NCBI RefSeq assembly: GCF_017916455.1
Contig: NZ_JAFMSY010000001.1
Location: 434,001-498,000, forward strand
Length of the DNA: 64,000 bases
Reading direction: 5' to 3'
Source: Nocardioides xinjiangensis
Lineage (GTDB): Bacteria > Actinomycetota > Actinomycetes > Propionibacteriales > Nocardioidaceae
Position 1 is the first letter of the stretch; every line of letters starts with the position of its first letter. The notes under the pieces are model-generated. The model was not told the origin of the DNA and ran no database searches. It worked only from the letters and a program-made list of their open reading frames with translations. This document shows positions 7,783 to 16,536 of this stretch, piece after piece. The position numbers were made by a program, and so were the translations under genes.

Positions 7783-8760
7783 TCAGGCGCGCGGGTGCGC
7801 CTGCTGGTACGCGCGGCGCAGCCGGTCGGTGGTGACGTGGGTGTAGAGCTGCGTGGTCGCGAGGGAGGCGTGGCCGAGGAGCTCCTGGACCGAGCGGAGG
7901 TCGGCGCCGCCCTCGAGCAGGTGGGTGGCGGCGGTGTGGCGCAGCCCGTGGGGACCGATGTCCGGGGCGCCGGGGACGTCGGCGATGCGCCGGTGCACCA
8001 GCTCGCGCACGGCCCGCTGGTCGATCCGCCGTCCGCGCACTCCGAGGAACAACGCCGGCCCCGAGCCGTCGACGCGCAGCGACGGCCGGCCGTTCGCGAG
8101 CCACCGGTCGAGTGCCCGGGCGGCTGGCGTGCCGTAGGGCACGGACCGCTCCTTGCGACCCTTGCCGAAGACCCGGACCACGCGACGCTCCGCGTCCACG
8201 TCGTCGACGTCGAGGCCGGCCAGCTCGCCGACGCGGATGCCCGTGGCGTAGAGGAGCTCGAGCATCGCGACGTCGCGGAGACCGACCGGGGTGCCGTCGT
8301 CGGCGAGGTCGGCCGCCGACCGGATCAGCGCCTCGGCCTCGTCGGTGCGGAGGACCGGCGGCAGGGTCTTGTGCTTCTTCGGCGAGCCCAGCGCGGCGCC
8401 GGGGTCGGCAGGCACCCGTCCGGTGCGGTGCAGCCAGGCGGTGAACACCCGGGCGGCCGTCGCGCGACGGGCGATGGTCGTCCGGCTGCGGCCCGTGGTC
8501 TGCAGCTTGGCCAGCCAGCTGCGGAGGGTGCGCAGGTCCAGCTCCGTCACGTCGTCGATCCCGAGCCGGCCGCAGTGGTCGAGCAGGCCGGCCACGTCGC
8601 CCAGGTAGGCGCGCACGGTATGGGGGGCGAGGTCGCGCTCGGAGACGAGGTGTCGCTCGTAGTCGCCGAGCAGTCGGACGAAGCCCTCGCCGAGCCCGGC
8701 CGCACCGGACCGGTCCTCGTCGCCGCCGGGGTCCGGCCCGGTCGCTCGCGTGTCGCCCAC
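7783..8760 (-). CDS. xerC: tyrosine recombinase XerC
   Basis: XerC, with XerD and FtsK, resolves chromosome dimers at dif. The 325-residue protein has an N-terminal SAM-like core-binding domain (LAPHTVRAYLGDV near residues 43-55). Its catalytic domain shows the expected residues: Arg in ATGIRVGEL, Lys in GKGRKERSV, His-x-x-Arg in HGLRHTAATHLL, His in LLGHASLATTQ and the nucleophile Tyr in LYTHV. The location beside dprA in the rpsP-to-xerC series marks the chromosomal XerC rather than a phage integrase. Its transcript would run directly into repeat array 1, 22 bases beyond the stop. Confidence 0.93.
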   Translation of the reverse strand: MGDTRATGPDPGGDEDRSGAAGLGEGFVRLLGDYERHLVSERDLAPHTVRAYLGDVAGLLDHCGRLGIDDVTELDLRTLRSWLAKLQTTGRSRTTIARRATAARVFTAWLHRTGRVPADPGAALGSPKKHKTLPPVLRTDEAEALIRSAADLADDGTPVGLRDVAMLELLYATGIRVGELAGLDVDDVDAERRVVRVFGKGRKERSVPYGTPAARALDRWLANGRPSLRVDGSGPALFLGVRGRRIDQRAVRELVHRRIADVPGAPDIGPHGLRHTAATHLLEGGADLRSVQELLGHASLATTQLYTHVTTDRLRRAYQQAHPRA

Positions 8761-8788
8761 ACCCGCAGCGTAGGTGGGCGGAGCCCGT

Positions 8789-9937
8789 TCACGCGCCAGA
8801 CACGAGGCGCCAGCCGTCCTCCTCGAGCCGGACGAAGCGCTTCGCCTGGAGCCGCCGCAAGGCCCCTTCGGTGTCCCGGACGTGCAGCGAGGACAGGCGG
8901 GCGATGGAGTCGACCTTCGCGGGGGCGCTGACAGGCACCCACTCCAGCACCCGCTGCTCCACGGGAGTGAGCGAGTCGCGGGGACGCTCCTCCCCCCGCG
9001 GCTCCTCGACGAGGTGCTCCCCGGCTGCGCCGACGAGCTCGAGCACCTCGGAGCCGTGGGTCACCACCGTGCCGCGGCCCTGCCGGAGCCAGTTGTTGAC
9101 GCCCTGCGAGGTGTAGCTGGTGACAGGGCCGGGCACGCACATCACCTGGCGGCTCAGCAGCTCGGCCCAGCCCGCCGTGTTGAGGGCGCCGCTGCGCAGG
9201 GCGGCCTCCACGAGGACGGTGCCGCGGGTGACGGCGGCGATCAACCGGTTGCGCGCGAGGAACCGCGGACGGGTCGGCGCGGAGCCCGGTGGCTGCTCGG
9301 ACACCACGGCGAACTCCGCCGCGAGGTGGTGCAGCAGGCGTCGGTTGCGCGCGGGATAGACGCGGTCGACGCCGCACGCCAGCACCGCCACGGTCGCGCC
9401 GCCGGCCATCAGGGCGGCGTCGTGGGCCTGGAAGTCGATCCCGAGCGCCCCGCCCGAGACGACCGGCACCCGGGCGAGCGCCAGGTGGTCGGCGAGGGTT
9501 CGAGTCATCTCCACGCCGTAGACAGACGCTGCCCGCGACCCCACGATCGCCACCGACGCCGCGAGCTCGGTGAGCGGCATGGGCCCCTTGACCCACAGAC
9601 CCGGTGGTGTGCCGCCGAAGCCTTCTGCGGTGACCACGTCGTCGAGCTGGTCGAGGGCGACCGGCCACTCCGGGTCGCCCGGGACGAGGAAGCGGGTGCC
9701 GCACCTGTCGGCCTGCTCGAGCTGGCGCACCGGGTCGACGGCGGCCAGCCGGTCGGGGAGTCGGCTGTCGGGCTTGGGCACCAGCGACTGCTCGAGGGTC
9801 TTCACGGCGCCGAGCTGGCGCAGGAGCGAGGAGGTCCTCCCGTCGCCGGGCTCGACAGCACAGCTCAGCGCCACGCGTGCCAGGCGCTCGGCCTCCGGCA
9901 CGGCGCGGTCGGCAGCGCCGGCGGCGGGCGTGCTCAT
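8789..9937 (-). CDS. dprA: DNA-processing protein DprA
   Basis: DprA binds incoming single-stranded DNA and loads RecA during transformation; it is widespread even in species not known to be competent. The 382-residue protein has an N-terminal helical domain, the Rossmann-like DprA core (VAIVGSRAASVYG, then SGGALGIDFQAH and ARNRLIAA) and a C-terminal winged-helix-like segment (VEQRVLEWVPV onward). The ATG at 9937 overlaps the stop of comM by ATGA, supporting the start and translational coupling. Confidence 0.95.
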   Translation of the reverse strand: MSTPAAGAADRAVPEAERLARVALSCAVEPGDGRTSSLLRQLGAVKTLEQSLVPKPDSRLPDRLAAVDPVRQLEQADRCGTRFLVPGDPEWPVALDQLDDVVTAEGFGGTPPGLWVKGPMPLTELAASVAIVGSRAASVYGVEMTRTLADHLALARVPVVSGGALGIDFQAHDAALMAGGATVAVLACGVDRVYPARNRRLLHHLAAEFAVVSEQPPGSAPTRPRFLARNRLIAAVTRGTVLVEAALRSGALNTAGWAELLSRQVMCVPGPVTSYTSQGVNNWLRQGRGTVVTHGSEVLELVGAAGEHLVEEPRGEERPRDSLTPVEQRVLEWVPVSAPAKVDSIARLSSLHVRDTEGALRRLQAKRFVRLEEDGWRLVSGA

Positions 9938-11538
9938 GACGCCGCCGCGGCGACCACGCGCGCCGGGAGCGTGCGCGCGGGGTCGTCCGAGCGGAGCGCC
10001 AGCGCGATCTCGGCCTCCGCGACGCCGGGACGCACCACCCCCGAGCAGTCGGCCACGGTCCACGCCAGTCGCTGGACGCGGGTGAGGCCACGCCGGGTGA
10101 GCCGCCCCTCGGCCAGCTGGACGTCGATCGCGTGCTGGGCGTCCGGGTCGAGCGGCCACCGTTCGGCGAGCACGGCCCCGGGGCAGGAGGCGTTCAGCAA
10201 CCACGAGCAGTCGCGGTATCGACGGGCCTGGCGTCGGCGCGCCTCGGCGACGCGCACCAGGACGTCGGCGGACGACTCGGGCTCGGGTCCGAACGAGCGG
10301 CCGCGGCGCCTGCCCTGCGGCCGCACCTCCATCCAGATGTCGACCCGGTCGACGATCGGACCGGTGAGCTTGCGCCGGTAGTGGGCTCGCTGGACCTCGG
10401 TGCACTCGCACGTCGCACCCGACATGCCGTGGAAGTTGCCGCACGGACAGGGGTTGGCGGCCAGCACCACCAGGGACCGGGCGGGGTAGGTGGCCGACTC
10501 CTCGCCGCGGGCGATCGTCACCTCCCCCGACTCCAGGGGCTGGCGCATCGCCTCGACGACGTCGGCGCGGAAGTGCGGGAACTCGTCGAGGAACAGCACA
10601 CCGTGGTGCGCCAGGCTCACCTGACCGGGACGCACCCGGCCCGTGCCGCCGCCCAGGACGCTCGCCGCACTGGCCGAGTGGTGCGGCGCGTACCACGGCG
10701 GTCGCCGCAGCAGGCCGCAGCCGTCCGGCAGCGTCCCTGCCACCGAGTGGAGGGCGGTCACCTCCAGCGCCTGCGCGTCGGTCAGGTCGGGGAGGATGGT
10801 CGGAATCCGCTCCGCGATGGAGGTCTTCCCCGTCCCGCGCGGCCCGATGAGCATCAGCGGGTGCCCACCGGCAGCGGCGACCTCCACGGCGTAGCGGACG
10901 TCCTCGAGACCGTCGAGGTCGCGCAGGTCGAGGTCGGCGAGCCGGTCCTCGCCCTGCCACGTGGCCAGCGGGCTGCCGGACGACGCCACCACCGGCTCGG
11001 CCTCGGGCACCTCCGCCCCTCGCAGCACCGCCGACACCTGCGCCAGCGACCGGACGCCGAACACGGTCATCCCGGGCACCAGGGCCGCCTCGGCCGCCTG
11101 CGGCTCGGGCACGAAGACCCGGGTGATCCCGTGCGCGGCCGCCGCGATGACCATGGGGAGCACGCCCGGCACCGGTCGCAGCCCGCCCGAGACCGAGAGC
11201 TCGCCGACGAACGCCCACCCGGCCAGCTGCTCGGGCAGCAGGTCGGTGTGCTGCTTGTCCGCCGCCAGGACGGCCACGGCGATGGCCAGGTCGTAGTGGG
11301 TGCCGCCCTTCGGCAGGTCGGCCGGGGACAGCAGGACGGTCACCCGCTTGGTCGCCGGCCAGCGGCCGCAGTCGTTGTTGATCGCCATCCGTACGCGCTC
11401 GCGGGCCTCCGAGAGGCTCCTGTCGACGCGCCCGACCAGGGTCGTGCCGACCATTCCGGGCGACACGTCGACCTGGACGTCGATGACGTGCCCGTCGGCG
11501 CCCTTCAGCGCCAGCGAGCGGGCGGTCGCGAAGGCCAT
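9934..11538 (-). CDS. comM: YifB/ComM family Mg-chelatase-like AAA ATPase
   Basis: ComM is a helicase that promotes branch migration of transforming DNA. The 534-residue protein has an N-terminal Lon-like/ChlI fold (ADLPKGGTHYDLAIAV), then the AAA core with Walker A GPRGTGKTS and Walker B HGVLFLDEF. A short Cys cluster follows (NPCPCGNF, CECTE), typical of the family, and a helical C-terminal lid. It overlaps the stop of yraN through TGATG and the start of dprA through ATGA, giving a tightly coupled yraN-comM-dprA set. Confidence 0.94.
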   Translation of the reverse strand: MAFATARSLALKGADGHVIDVQVDVSPGMVGTTLVGRVDRSLSEARERVRMAINNDCGRWPATKRVTVLLSPADLPKGGTHYDLAIAVAVLAADKQHTDLLPEQLAGWAFVGELSVSGGLRPVPGVLPMVIAAAAHGITRVFVPEPQAAEAALVPGMTVFGVRSLAQVSAVLRGAEVPEAEPVVASSGSPLATWQGEDRLADLDLRDLDGLEDVRYAVEVAAAGGHPLMLIGPRGTGKTSIAERIPTILPDLTDAQALEVTALHSVAGTLPDGCGLLRRPPWYAPHHSASAASVLGGGTGRVRPGQVSLAHHGVLFLDEFPHFRADVVEAMRQPLESGEVTIARGEESATYPARSLVVLAANPCPCGNFHGMSGATCECTEVQRAHYRRKLTGPIVDRVDIWMEVRPQGRRRGRSFGPEPESSADVLVRVAEARRRQARRYRDCSWLLNASCPGAVLAERWPLDPDAQHAIDVQLAEGRLTRRGLTRVQRLAWTVADCSGVVRPGVAEAEIALALRSDDPARTLPARVVAAAAS

Positions 11539-11936
11539 CAGCCGACCCCCTCGACGTGCTCGACCTCCACCGGCCGACCCGGTGGCGCCAGCACGCCGAC
11601 CAGGTCGATGCGGACGTCGTCGGGATGGCAGTCGTGGGCGCGCAGCCAGCGAGCGGCCAGTCGCCGCAACCGGGCGACCTTGCGCTGGTCGATCGCCTCC
11701 AGCGGGGCGCCGTAGTCGGTCGAGGTGCGGGTCTTCACCTCGCAGACCAGCACGGTCCCCTCGCGCAGCACGAGGTCGATCTCGCCGGCGTCGCACCGCC
11801 AGTTGCGGTCGAGCAGCTCCATCCCGCACGAGGTCAGGTGCCGGGCGGCGATGGACTCCCCGCGCTGGCCGAGCAGGCGCCGCCGCTCGGCGGCAGGGTC
11901 GCGGGCGAACGGCGAGGTCGTGGCGGGCCGGGCCAT
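11538..11936 (-). CDS. YraN/UPF0102 endonuclease-like protein
   Basis: The 132-residue protein matches the UPF0102 family: GQRGESIAARHL near the start, then the nuclease-like core GEIDLVLREGTVLVCEVKTR, with Asp, Glu and Lys placed as in PD-(D/E)xK-fold enzymes. It is presumed to act in DNA metabolism, in keeping with its coupling to comM and dprA; the biochemical activity is not established. Its Shine-Dalgarno sequence GGAAGG lies inside a hairpin (see 11940-11972). Confidence 0.9.
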   Translation of the reverse strand: MARPATTSPFARDPAAERRRLLGQRGESIAARHLTSCGMELLDRNWRCDAGEIDLVLREGTVLVCEVKTRTSTDYGAPLEAIDQRKVARLRRLAARWLRAHDCHPDDVRIDLVGVLAPPGRPVEVEHVEGVG

Positions 11937-11939
11937 CGT

Positions 11940-11972
11940 GGTGCCTTCCGGTCGGTGGACGAGGAAGGCACC
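11940..11972 (-). promoter_or_regulatory. hairpin that buries the yraN ribosome binding site
   Basis: On the minus strand GGTGCCTTCC (11972-11963) pairs perfectly with GGAAGGCACC (11949-11940) across a 13-base loop. The second arm contains the only Shine-Dalgarno-like sequence, GGAAGG, seven bases before the yraN ATG, and the stem ends three bases before that ATG. This would hide the ribosome binding site unless the stem is melted, bound or bypassed by translation from upstream. Structure is seen; control is inferred. Confidence 0.6.
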
Positions 11973-12119
11973 AGCAGACCGCGGCGTACCGACGGGTCCG
12001 GGACCTGTCGGAGACCGGCTGTGGACGACGGGCGGATCGGGCGTCCTGTGGACGGCTGACGGCCAGGTCGTGGCCGTGCCGGGCGGGGCCGCTCGGACGT
12101 GCGCCGGTCCGACGACCGG

Positions 12120-12428
12120 TCAGTCCTTGGGCGGGTCGATCTCCTGGGGCGCGAGCTCCTCGACGTTGACGTCCTTGAAGGTCAGCACCTTGACGTTCTT
12201 GGCGAAGCGCGCCGGCCGGTACATGTCCCACACCCAGGCGTCGCTCATCGACACCTCGAAGAACACGTCGCCGCTCTCCGAGCGCGCCTTCACGTCCACC
12301 TGGTTGCAGAGGTAGAACCGGCGGTCGGTCTCGACGACGTACTTGAAGATGCCCACGACGTCGCGGTACTCGCGATAGAGGGTGAGCTCCATCTCGGTCT
12401 CGTACTTCTCGAGGTCCTCGGCGCTCAT
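12120..12428 (-). CDS. DUF2469 family protein
   Basis: This 102-residue acidic protein (MSAEDLEKYETEMELTLYRE at the start) belongs to the actinobacteria-restricted DUF2469 family, usually found between rnhB and yraN as here. It has no membrane segment or known catalytic motif and is rich in aromatic residues (WVWDMYRPARF), suggesting a compact cytosolic fold. Its ATG overlaps the rnhB stop by four bases. The function is unknown. Confidence 0.9.
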   Translation of the reverse strand: MSAEDLEKYETEMELTLYREYRDVVGIFKYVVETDRRFYLCNQVDVKARSESGDVFFEVSMSDAWVWDMYRPARFAKNVKVLTFKDVNVEELAPQEIDPPKD

Positions 12429-13171
12429 CCGTCCTCCTGCGTCTCGTGCACGTCGTGCTCCGCACCGACACTAGTGGCCGGCTCCACCGCCGGGTCCGGC
12501 ACGGGCTCGAGACCCGCCGCGCGACGCACGTTGACGAACCGCATGCGGTGCACCGGCGAGGGACCGTGCTCGGCGAGCGCCGCCTCGTGCTCGGAGGTGA
12601 TGTAGCCCTTGTGGGTCTTGAAGTCGTACGCCGGCCAGTCGCCGTCGAGGCCGACCATCAGCCGGTCGCGCGTGACCTTGGCGACCACCGAGGCCGCGGC
12701 GATGCAGGCGGCGACCCGGTCCCCCTTCCAGACCGCGAGCCCGGGCACGCCGAGGCCGTCGACCGGGAAGCCGTCGGTGAGGACGTAGGACGGGCGGGTG
12801 GACAGCCGCGCGACGGCACGCCGCAGCGCCTCCACGTTGGCCACGTGCATCCCGAGCCGGTCGCACTCGTCGTGCCCGATCACCACGACCGACCACGCCA
12901 GCGCCCGGCGCACCACCTGGGCGTAGACGCGCTCACGGGCGGCCTCCGTGAGCAGCTTGCTGTCGGCGAGCCCGGGGACGATGCCGGCCTTGCCGGGGGG
13001 CAGCACCACGGCCCCGGCCACCAGCGGGCCGGCGCACGCGCCCCGCCCCGCCTCGTCGACGCCCGCGACGGGGTCGAGCCCGGCCCGTCGCAGGGCGCGC
13101 TCGTAGCCGTAGATCCCGGCGTCGCGGCGTACGGTCACCCCGCCCGGCAGCGGCGCGGGCGGCTGGGTCAC
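12425..13171 (-). CDS. rnhB: ribonuclease HII
   Basis: RNase HII removes ribonucleotides and RNA primers from DNA. The 248-residue protein has the family motif GVDEAGRGACAGPL with the first Asp-Glu pair, ADSKLLTEAARE, and the downstream acidic positions. It carries a short N-terminal extension and a C-terminal Glu/Asp-rich tail. GTG at 13171 is chosen as start because GTGA overlaps the lepB stop and because a much longer in-frame extension upstream lies wholly within lepB and is low-complexity Arg/Pro. Confidence 0.94.
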   Translation of the reverse strand: MTQPPAPLPGGVTVRRDAGIYGYERALRRAGLDPVAGVDEAGRGACAGPLVAGAVVLPPGKAGIVPGLADSKLLTEAARERVYAQVVRRALAWSVVVIGHDECDRLGMHVANVEALRRAVARLSTRPSYVLTDGFPVDGLGVPGLAVWKGDRVAACIAAASVVAKVTRDRLMVGLDGDWPAYDFKTHKGYITSEHEAALAEHGPSPVHRMRFVNVRRAAGLEPVPDPAVEPATSVGAEHDVHETQEDG

Positions 13172-14022
13172 GGGGACGGGTCCGGCACGTCCTCGAACGT
13201 GGCCGGACGGGTGTTCCAGCGGAAGCGGTCGGCGGGCCAGAGCAGGACGAAGACCTTGCCGACGACGAGGTCCACCGGCACGAACTCGTCGCCGGGGACG
13301 CACTCGGTCTCGTCGGACCGGCACATCTTCTGCGAGGAGTCGGCCGAGCGGGAGCGGTTGTCGCCCATCACGAAGATGTGGCCGTCGGGGATCGGGCCGA
13401 CCTCCCACTTCTCGTCGCAGGCGCCGTTGGTCGGCATGGGTCCGTTGCACTCGGCCCCGCCGCGCTTGACGTAGCCGGACTCCTGGAGGGGCTTGCCGTT
13501 GACGAGCAGGCGCCCCCGGTCGTCGCAGCACTCGATCGTGTCGCCGGCGATGCCGACCACGCGCTTCACCAGGTGACCGCCGGTCGGGTACAGCCCGATC
13601 TTGGCCATGGCCTTCGCCACCGGGTTCGTGGGGCCGGCGGAGTCGATCGGCGGCAGCCAGCCGCCGGGGTCCTTGAAGACCACGACGTCGCCGCGCTCAG
13701 GCTCGTCGTCGCCCCAGTAGGAGACCTTCTGGATGAGGATCCGGTCGTTGAGGATCAGCCCCGGCTCCATGGACTCCGAGGGGATGTAGAAGGCCTGGAC
13801 GAAGAACGTCTTGATGACGACCGCGAGGACCAGCGCGACGCCGAGCAGCAGGACGGTCTCCTGCCACAGCGGCAGCTGCTTGCGCTTGCTGCGGCCGGTC
13901 CTGCCCGTGCGGCCGCTCACCGGAGCCGCTCCCGGACGGTCACCGGCCGGGGTCCCCGAACGCGACGACCGCGGTTCCTCGTCCATCGAGAGGGACGAAG
14001 AACCGCGGTCATCGGAAGTCAC
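13168..14022 (-). CDS. lepB: signal peptidase I
   Basis: LepB removes signal peptides of exported proteins at the outer face of the membrane. The 284-residue protein has a charged N-terminus of about 50 residues, a membrane helix (about 55-75), the catalytic Ser in PSESMEPG (Ser-84), the general-base Lys in HLVKRVVGIAGD (Lys-152) and box E GHIFVMGDNRSRSADS. A Cys pair (ECCDD) and three further Cys lie in the extracellular part. The start at GTG 14022 lacks a clear ribosome site, and an 18-bp hairpin covers codons 5-19, so the true start could be the ATG at 13986 or further in. Confidence 0.93.
   Translation of the reverse strand: MTSDDRGSSSLSMDEEPRSSRSGTPAGDRPGAAPVSGRTGRTGRSKRKQLPLWQETVLLLGVALVLAVVIKTFFVQAFYIPSESMEPGLILNDRILIQKVSYWGDDEPERGDVVVFKDPGGWLPPIDSAGPTNPVAKAMAKIGLYPTGGHLVKRVVGIAGDTIECCDDRGRLLVNGKPLQESGYVKRGGAECNGPMPTNGACDEKWEVGPIPDGHIFVMGDNRSRSADSSQKMCRSDETECVPGDEFVPVDLVVGKVFVLLWPADRFRWNTRPATFEDVPDPSP
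13967..14010 (-). terminator. 18-bp stem hairpin at the annotated lepB start (rplS terminator or attenuator candidate)
   Basis: Arms at 13967-13984 and 13993-14010 are complementary at 17 of 18 positions (outer end GACCGCGGTTC) with an 8-base loop. The element lies 69 bases past the rplS stop. It overlaps the first codons of the longest lepB reading frame, which would be unusual for real coding sequence. It may terminate or attenuate transcription between rplS and lepB. No T-run follows. Confidence 0.5.
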
Positions 14023-14079
14023 TCGCAGAGACTAACCAGTCCCTGGTCGGCCCACGCCCCGTGGGGCGCGGTCCGCAGA

Positions 14080-14430
14080 TCACGCCTCGCGGCGCTCCTT
14101 GATCTTGGCGGCCTTGCCGCGCAGGTTGCGCAGGTAGTAGAGCTTCGCGCGTCGGACGTCACCGCGGGTGACGACCTCGATCTTCTCGAAGATCGGGGAG
14201 TTGACCGGGAAGGTGCGCTCGACGCCGACGCCGAACGAGACCTTGCGGACGGTGAAGGTGCGGCCGATGCCGGAGCCGTGGACGCGGATCACGACGCCCT
14301 GGAAGACCTGGACGCGCGAGCGGCTGCCCTCGACGACCTTCACGTGGACCTTGACGGTGTCACCGGCGCGGAAGTCCGGGACGTCGTCACGCTTGAGGGA
14401 GTTGCCGATGTCGGCGATGACGTTGGTCAT
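14080..14430 (-). CDS. rplS: 50S ribosomal protein L19
   Basis: L19 sits at the subunit interface. The 116-residue product has the family features: [19 protein letters not shown] at about residues 19-37, [10 protein letters not shown], and the basic C-terminus [20 protein letters not shown]. Its ATG at 14430 is preceded by GAGGAG five bases upstream. The gene has its own leader of about 165 nt behind a promoter candidate at 14603-14632, so it can be expressed apart from rpsP-trmD. Confidence 0.97.
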   Translation of the reverse strand: MTNVIADIGNSLKRDDVPDFRAGDTVKVHVKVVEGSRSRVQVFQGVVIRVHGSGIGRTFTVRKVSFGVGVERTFPVNSPIFEKIEVVTRGDVRRAKLYYLRNLRGKAAKIKERREA

Positions 14431-14602
14431 GACTGCTCCTCGCGAGTGCCACAGGTCAACCGCGGATGGTGGTGATGGGATCGGTTGGTGCTCGTGCGGC
14501 CAGCCGTCGCGCCCCCTGTGGCAGGTGCGGTGCGGCGGGTCCCCGGGGCGGAGCATCGGCGATGCGTCCGGGCGACCCTGGCCTCGAGCAGACCAAGGAG
14601 GA

Positions 14603-14632
14603 AGTCTGCCAGAGCGCGACGTTCAGCGTGAA
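14603..14632 (-). promoter_or_regulatory. rplS promoter candidate with extended -10
   Basis: On the minus strand TTCACG (14632-14627), an 18-base spacer and CAGACT (14608-14603) lie about 175 bases before the rplS start, with TGG directly before the -10. The -35 overlaps the stop of the upstream trmD gene. A nearly identical TGGCAGA core precedes rpsP (17463-17493), which supports both as real ribosomal-protein promoters. Confidence 0.5.
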
Positions 14633-15801
14633 ATCCGCCGGGCCCGCTTGGTGAGCACGACCGCCCCCGGCGGGGCTGCCCGGTCGGGCCGCAGCCGGAA
14701 GCCGGCCTTCTTGTACATCCGCTGGTTGTCGGTGGAGCCGGCGCCGGTGAACAGCACGTAGGTCTCCACACCCGCGGGGGCGAGGCCCTCGACCAGCTCG
14801 AGCAGCGCGCGGCCGAGGCCACGACCCTGCAGGTCGGGGGCGACCATGATGCGCCCGATGTCCCACTCGCCGTGCGCGTCGAGGCGCCCGCGGACCGCGC
14901 CGACCAGGCGTCCCGAGGACGGCTCGCGCGCCACCATGACGGTCCACTCCCCCAGCCCGCGGCGCAGGTCGTCCAGCGACTCGCGCAGCGCCGGGATGTC
15001 CACGCCCGGGTTGGCCTCGAGCTCCTGCAGCCAGCAGGCGCGCTGGAGGGTGTAGATCTCGCCGGCGTCGGCGGGCACCGCGGGCCGTACGTCGAGGTCG
15101 GCGAGGCCCGACACCACACCCGACGCCGGCAGGAGGTCCGGCCGGCGCTCGGCGGTCCGGCGCTCCGCCTGCTCGCGGCGCCAGGCGGCGATGCGCGCGT
15201 GGTCGCCGGAGAGCAGGACGTCGGGGACGTCGAGACCGCGCCACGAGGCGGGCTTGGTGTAGACGGGGTACTCGAGGAGGCCCTCGGCGTGCGACTCCTC
15301 GACGAGGGACTCGGCGTTGCCCATGAAGCCCGGCAGCAGCCGGACCACCGCCTCGGTGACGGCCAGCGCGGCCACCTCGCCACCGTTGAGCACGTAGTCG
15401 CCCAGGGAGACCTCGCGGACGACGGCCCGCTCCCGGGCGTGGTCGAGCACGCGCTGGTCGATGCCCTCGTAGCGTCCGCAGGCGAAGACGATGTGCTCGG
15501 CTGTCGCCAGCTCGCCGGCCAGGCGCTGGTCGAAGCGCTCGCCCGACGGCGTGGTGAAGACGATCGTGGTGGCCGGGCCGGCGAGCTCGTCGAGCGCCTC
15601 GCCCCACGGCTCCGGCTTCATGACCATGCCGGCGCCGCCGCCGTAGGGCGTGTCGTCCACGCTCCGGTGCCGGTCGTGGGTCCAGCGGCGCAGGTCGTGC
15701 ACGGTGAAGCTGACCAGCCCCCTGGCCGCGGCCTTCCCGGGCAGCGACAGCTCGAGGGGAGCGAAGAACCCGGGGAAGATCGAGACGTAGTCGAGCCTCA
15801 C
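14623..15801 (-). CDS. trmD: TrmD tRNA (guanine-N1-)methyltransferase fused to a GNAT acetyltransferase
   Basis: Residues 1 to about 225 are TrmD, which makes m1G37 in t[16 protein letters not shown] (49-61), the trefoil-knot SAM site [10 protein letters not shown] (111-120) and [11 protein letters not shown] (132-142). After a short linker, residues 236-390 form a GNAT domain with the acetyl-CoA loop [14 protein letters not shown] (320-333). The total is 392 residues, against 230-280 for ordinary TrmD. The reading frame is continuous, so this is a genuine fusion. The acetyl acceptor is unknown. GTG 15801 overlaps the rimM stop by GTGA. Confidence 0.95.
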   Translation of the reverse strand: MRLDYVSIFPGFFAPLELSLPGKAAARGLVSFTVHDLRRWTHDRHRSVDDTPYGGGAGMVMKPEPWGEALDELAGPATTIVFTTPSGERFDQRLAGELATAEHIVFACGRYEGIDQRVLDHARERAVVREVSLGDYVLNGGEVAALAVTEAVVRLLPGFMGNAESLVEESHAEGLLEYPVYTKPASWRGLDVPDVLLSGDHARIAAWRREQAERRTAERRPDLLPASGVVSGLADLDVRPAVPADAGEIYTLQRACWLQELEANPGVDIPALRESLDDLRRGLGEWTVMVAREPSSGRLVGAVRGRLDAHGEWDIGRIMVAPDLQGRGLGRALLELVEGLAPAGVETYVLFTGAGSTDNQRMYKKAGFRLRPDRAAPPGAVVLTKRARRISR

Positions 15802-16355
15802 GCCGGGGCCTCGTCGGGGAACGGCGAGACCAGTCCCGGCCGGTCGGCCACGACCACCCGGCCGGCCGCGAGGTCGACCTCGGGCACCAGTGCGGCGACG
15901 AACGGCACCAGCGCGTCGCGGCCGTCGGCGGTCCGCACGGTCAGCAGGTCCTGCGCCGAGCCGTGGACCAGAGCGGTGACGGTGCCGAGCGGGGTCCCGT
16001 CGAGGTCCACGACGTCGAGCCCGACGAGCTGGTGGTCGTAGTACTCCTCGGGGTCCTCGGGGGTCTCGTCGTGCCCGATGGTCGCGTGCAGCACCGTGCC
16101 CCGGGCGGCCTCCGCCGCGTTGCGGTCGGACAGCTCCTCGAACGTGACGAGCAGCGTGCTCTGGTGCCAGCGGGCGCGGGCGACGGTGAGCGTTGCGGGG
16201 CGCCGGTCGGCGCCGGCCGGGGCCTCGGCGCGCAACGTCGTCCCCGGGGCGAAGCGCCGCTCGGGCTCGTCGGTGCGTACGTCGAGGGTCACCTCGCCGC
16301 GGATGCCGTGCGGCTTGCCGATGCGGCCGACCACGACCTCGATGTCCTCGCTCAC
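15798..16355 (-). CDS. rimM: 16S rRNA processing protein RimM
   Basis: RimM assists maturation of the 30S head by binding S19. The 185-residue protein begins [20 protein letters not shown], the diagnostic N-terminal motif. It has a PRC-barrel in the C-terminal half ([32 protein letters not shown]). The GTG at 16355 gives the normal family start; upstream in-frame sequence is uncharacteristic. It is coupled to trmD and separated from khpA by a terminator-like hairpin. Confidence 0.95.
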   Translation of the reverse strand: MSEDIEVVVGRIGKPHGIRGEVTLDVRTDEPERRFAPGTTLRAEAPAGADRRPATLTVARARWHQSTLLVTFEELSDRNAAEAARGTVLHATIGHDETPEDPEEYYDHQLVGLDVVDLDGTPLGTVTALVHGSAQDLLTVRTADGRDALVPFVAALVPEVDLAAGRVVVADRPGLVSPFPDEAPA

Positions 16356-16480
16356 GCGGCCAGCGTAGAGGGACTGGGCCGTGGGTCCCGCAGCGACTCG
16401 ACACCCAGCGGGGTCCCGTGCCGACACTCGAGGCACCCCGGCGACGTCCGGCCGAGCGGAGCCGAGCCACCCGGGAAATG

Positions 16481-16520
16481 GCCGACGGGCGCCGCCCCGC
16501 GAGGGGTGGCGCCCGTCGGT
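16481..16520 (-). terminator. 18-bp hairpin between khpA and rimM
   Basis: Arms 16481-16498 and 16503-16520 pair at 17 Watson-Crick positions plus one G-T, with a 4-base loop; the outer end is GCCGACGGGCG. It starts 17 bases past the khpA stop. No T-run follows on the minus strand. It probably separates rpsP-khpA from rimM-trmD, at least in part. Confidence 0.6.
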
Positions 16521-16536
16521 CGAGCCGTACGGCAGG

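Noticed and set aside
7783-8760. Phage or integron integrase marking a mobile element
   Set aside because: Sequence and position next to dprA-comM match chromosomal XerC; no attachment sites or phage genes are nearby.
14623-16470. 615-residue version of TrmD extending through rimM
   Set aside because: The extra N-terminal part is Arg/Pro-rich out-of-frame rimM; the GTG at 15801 with a GTGA overlap gives the proper TrmD start.
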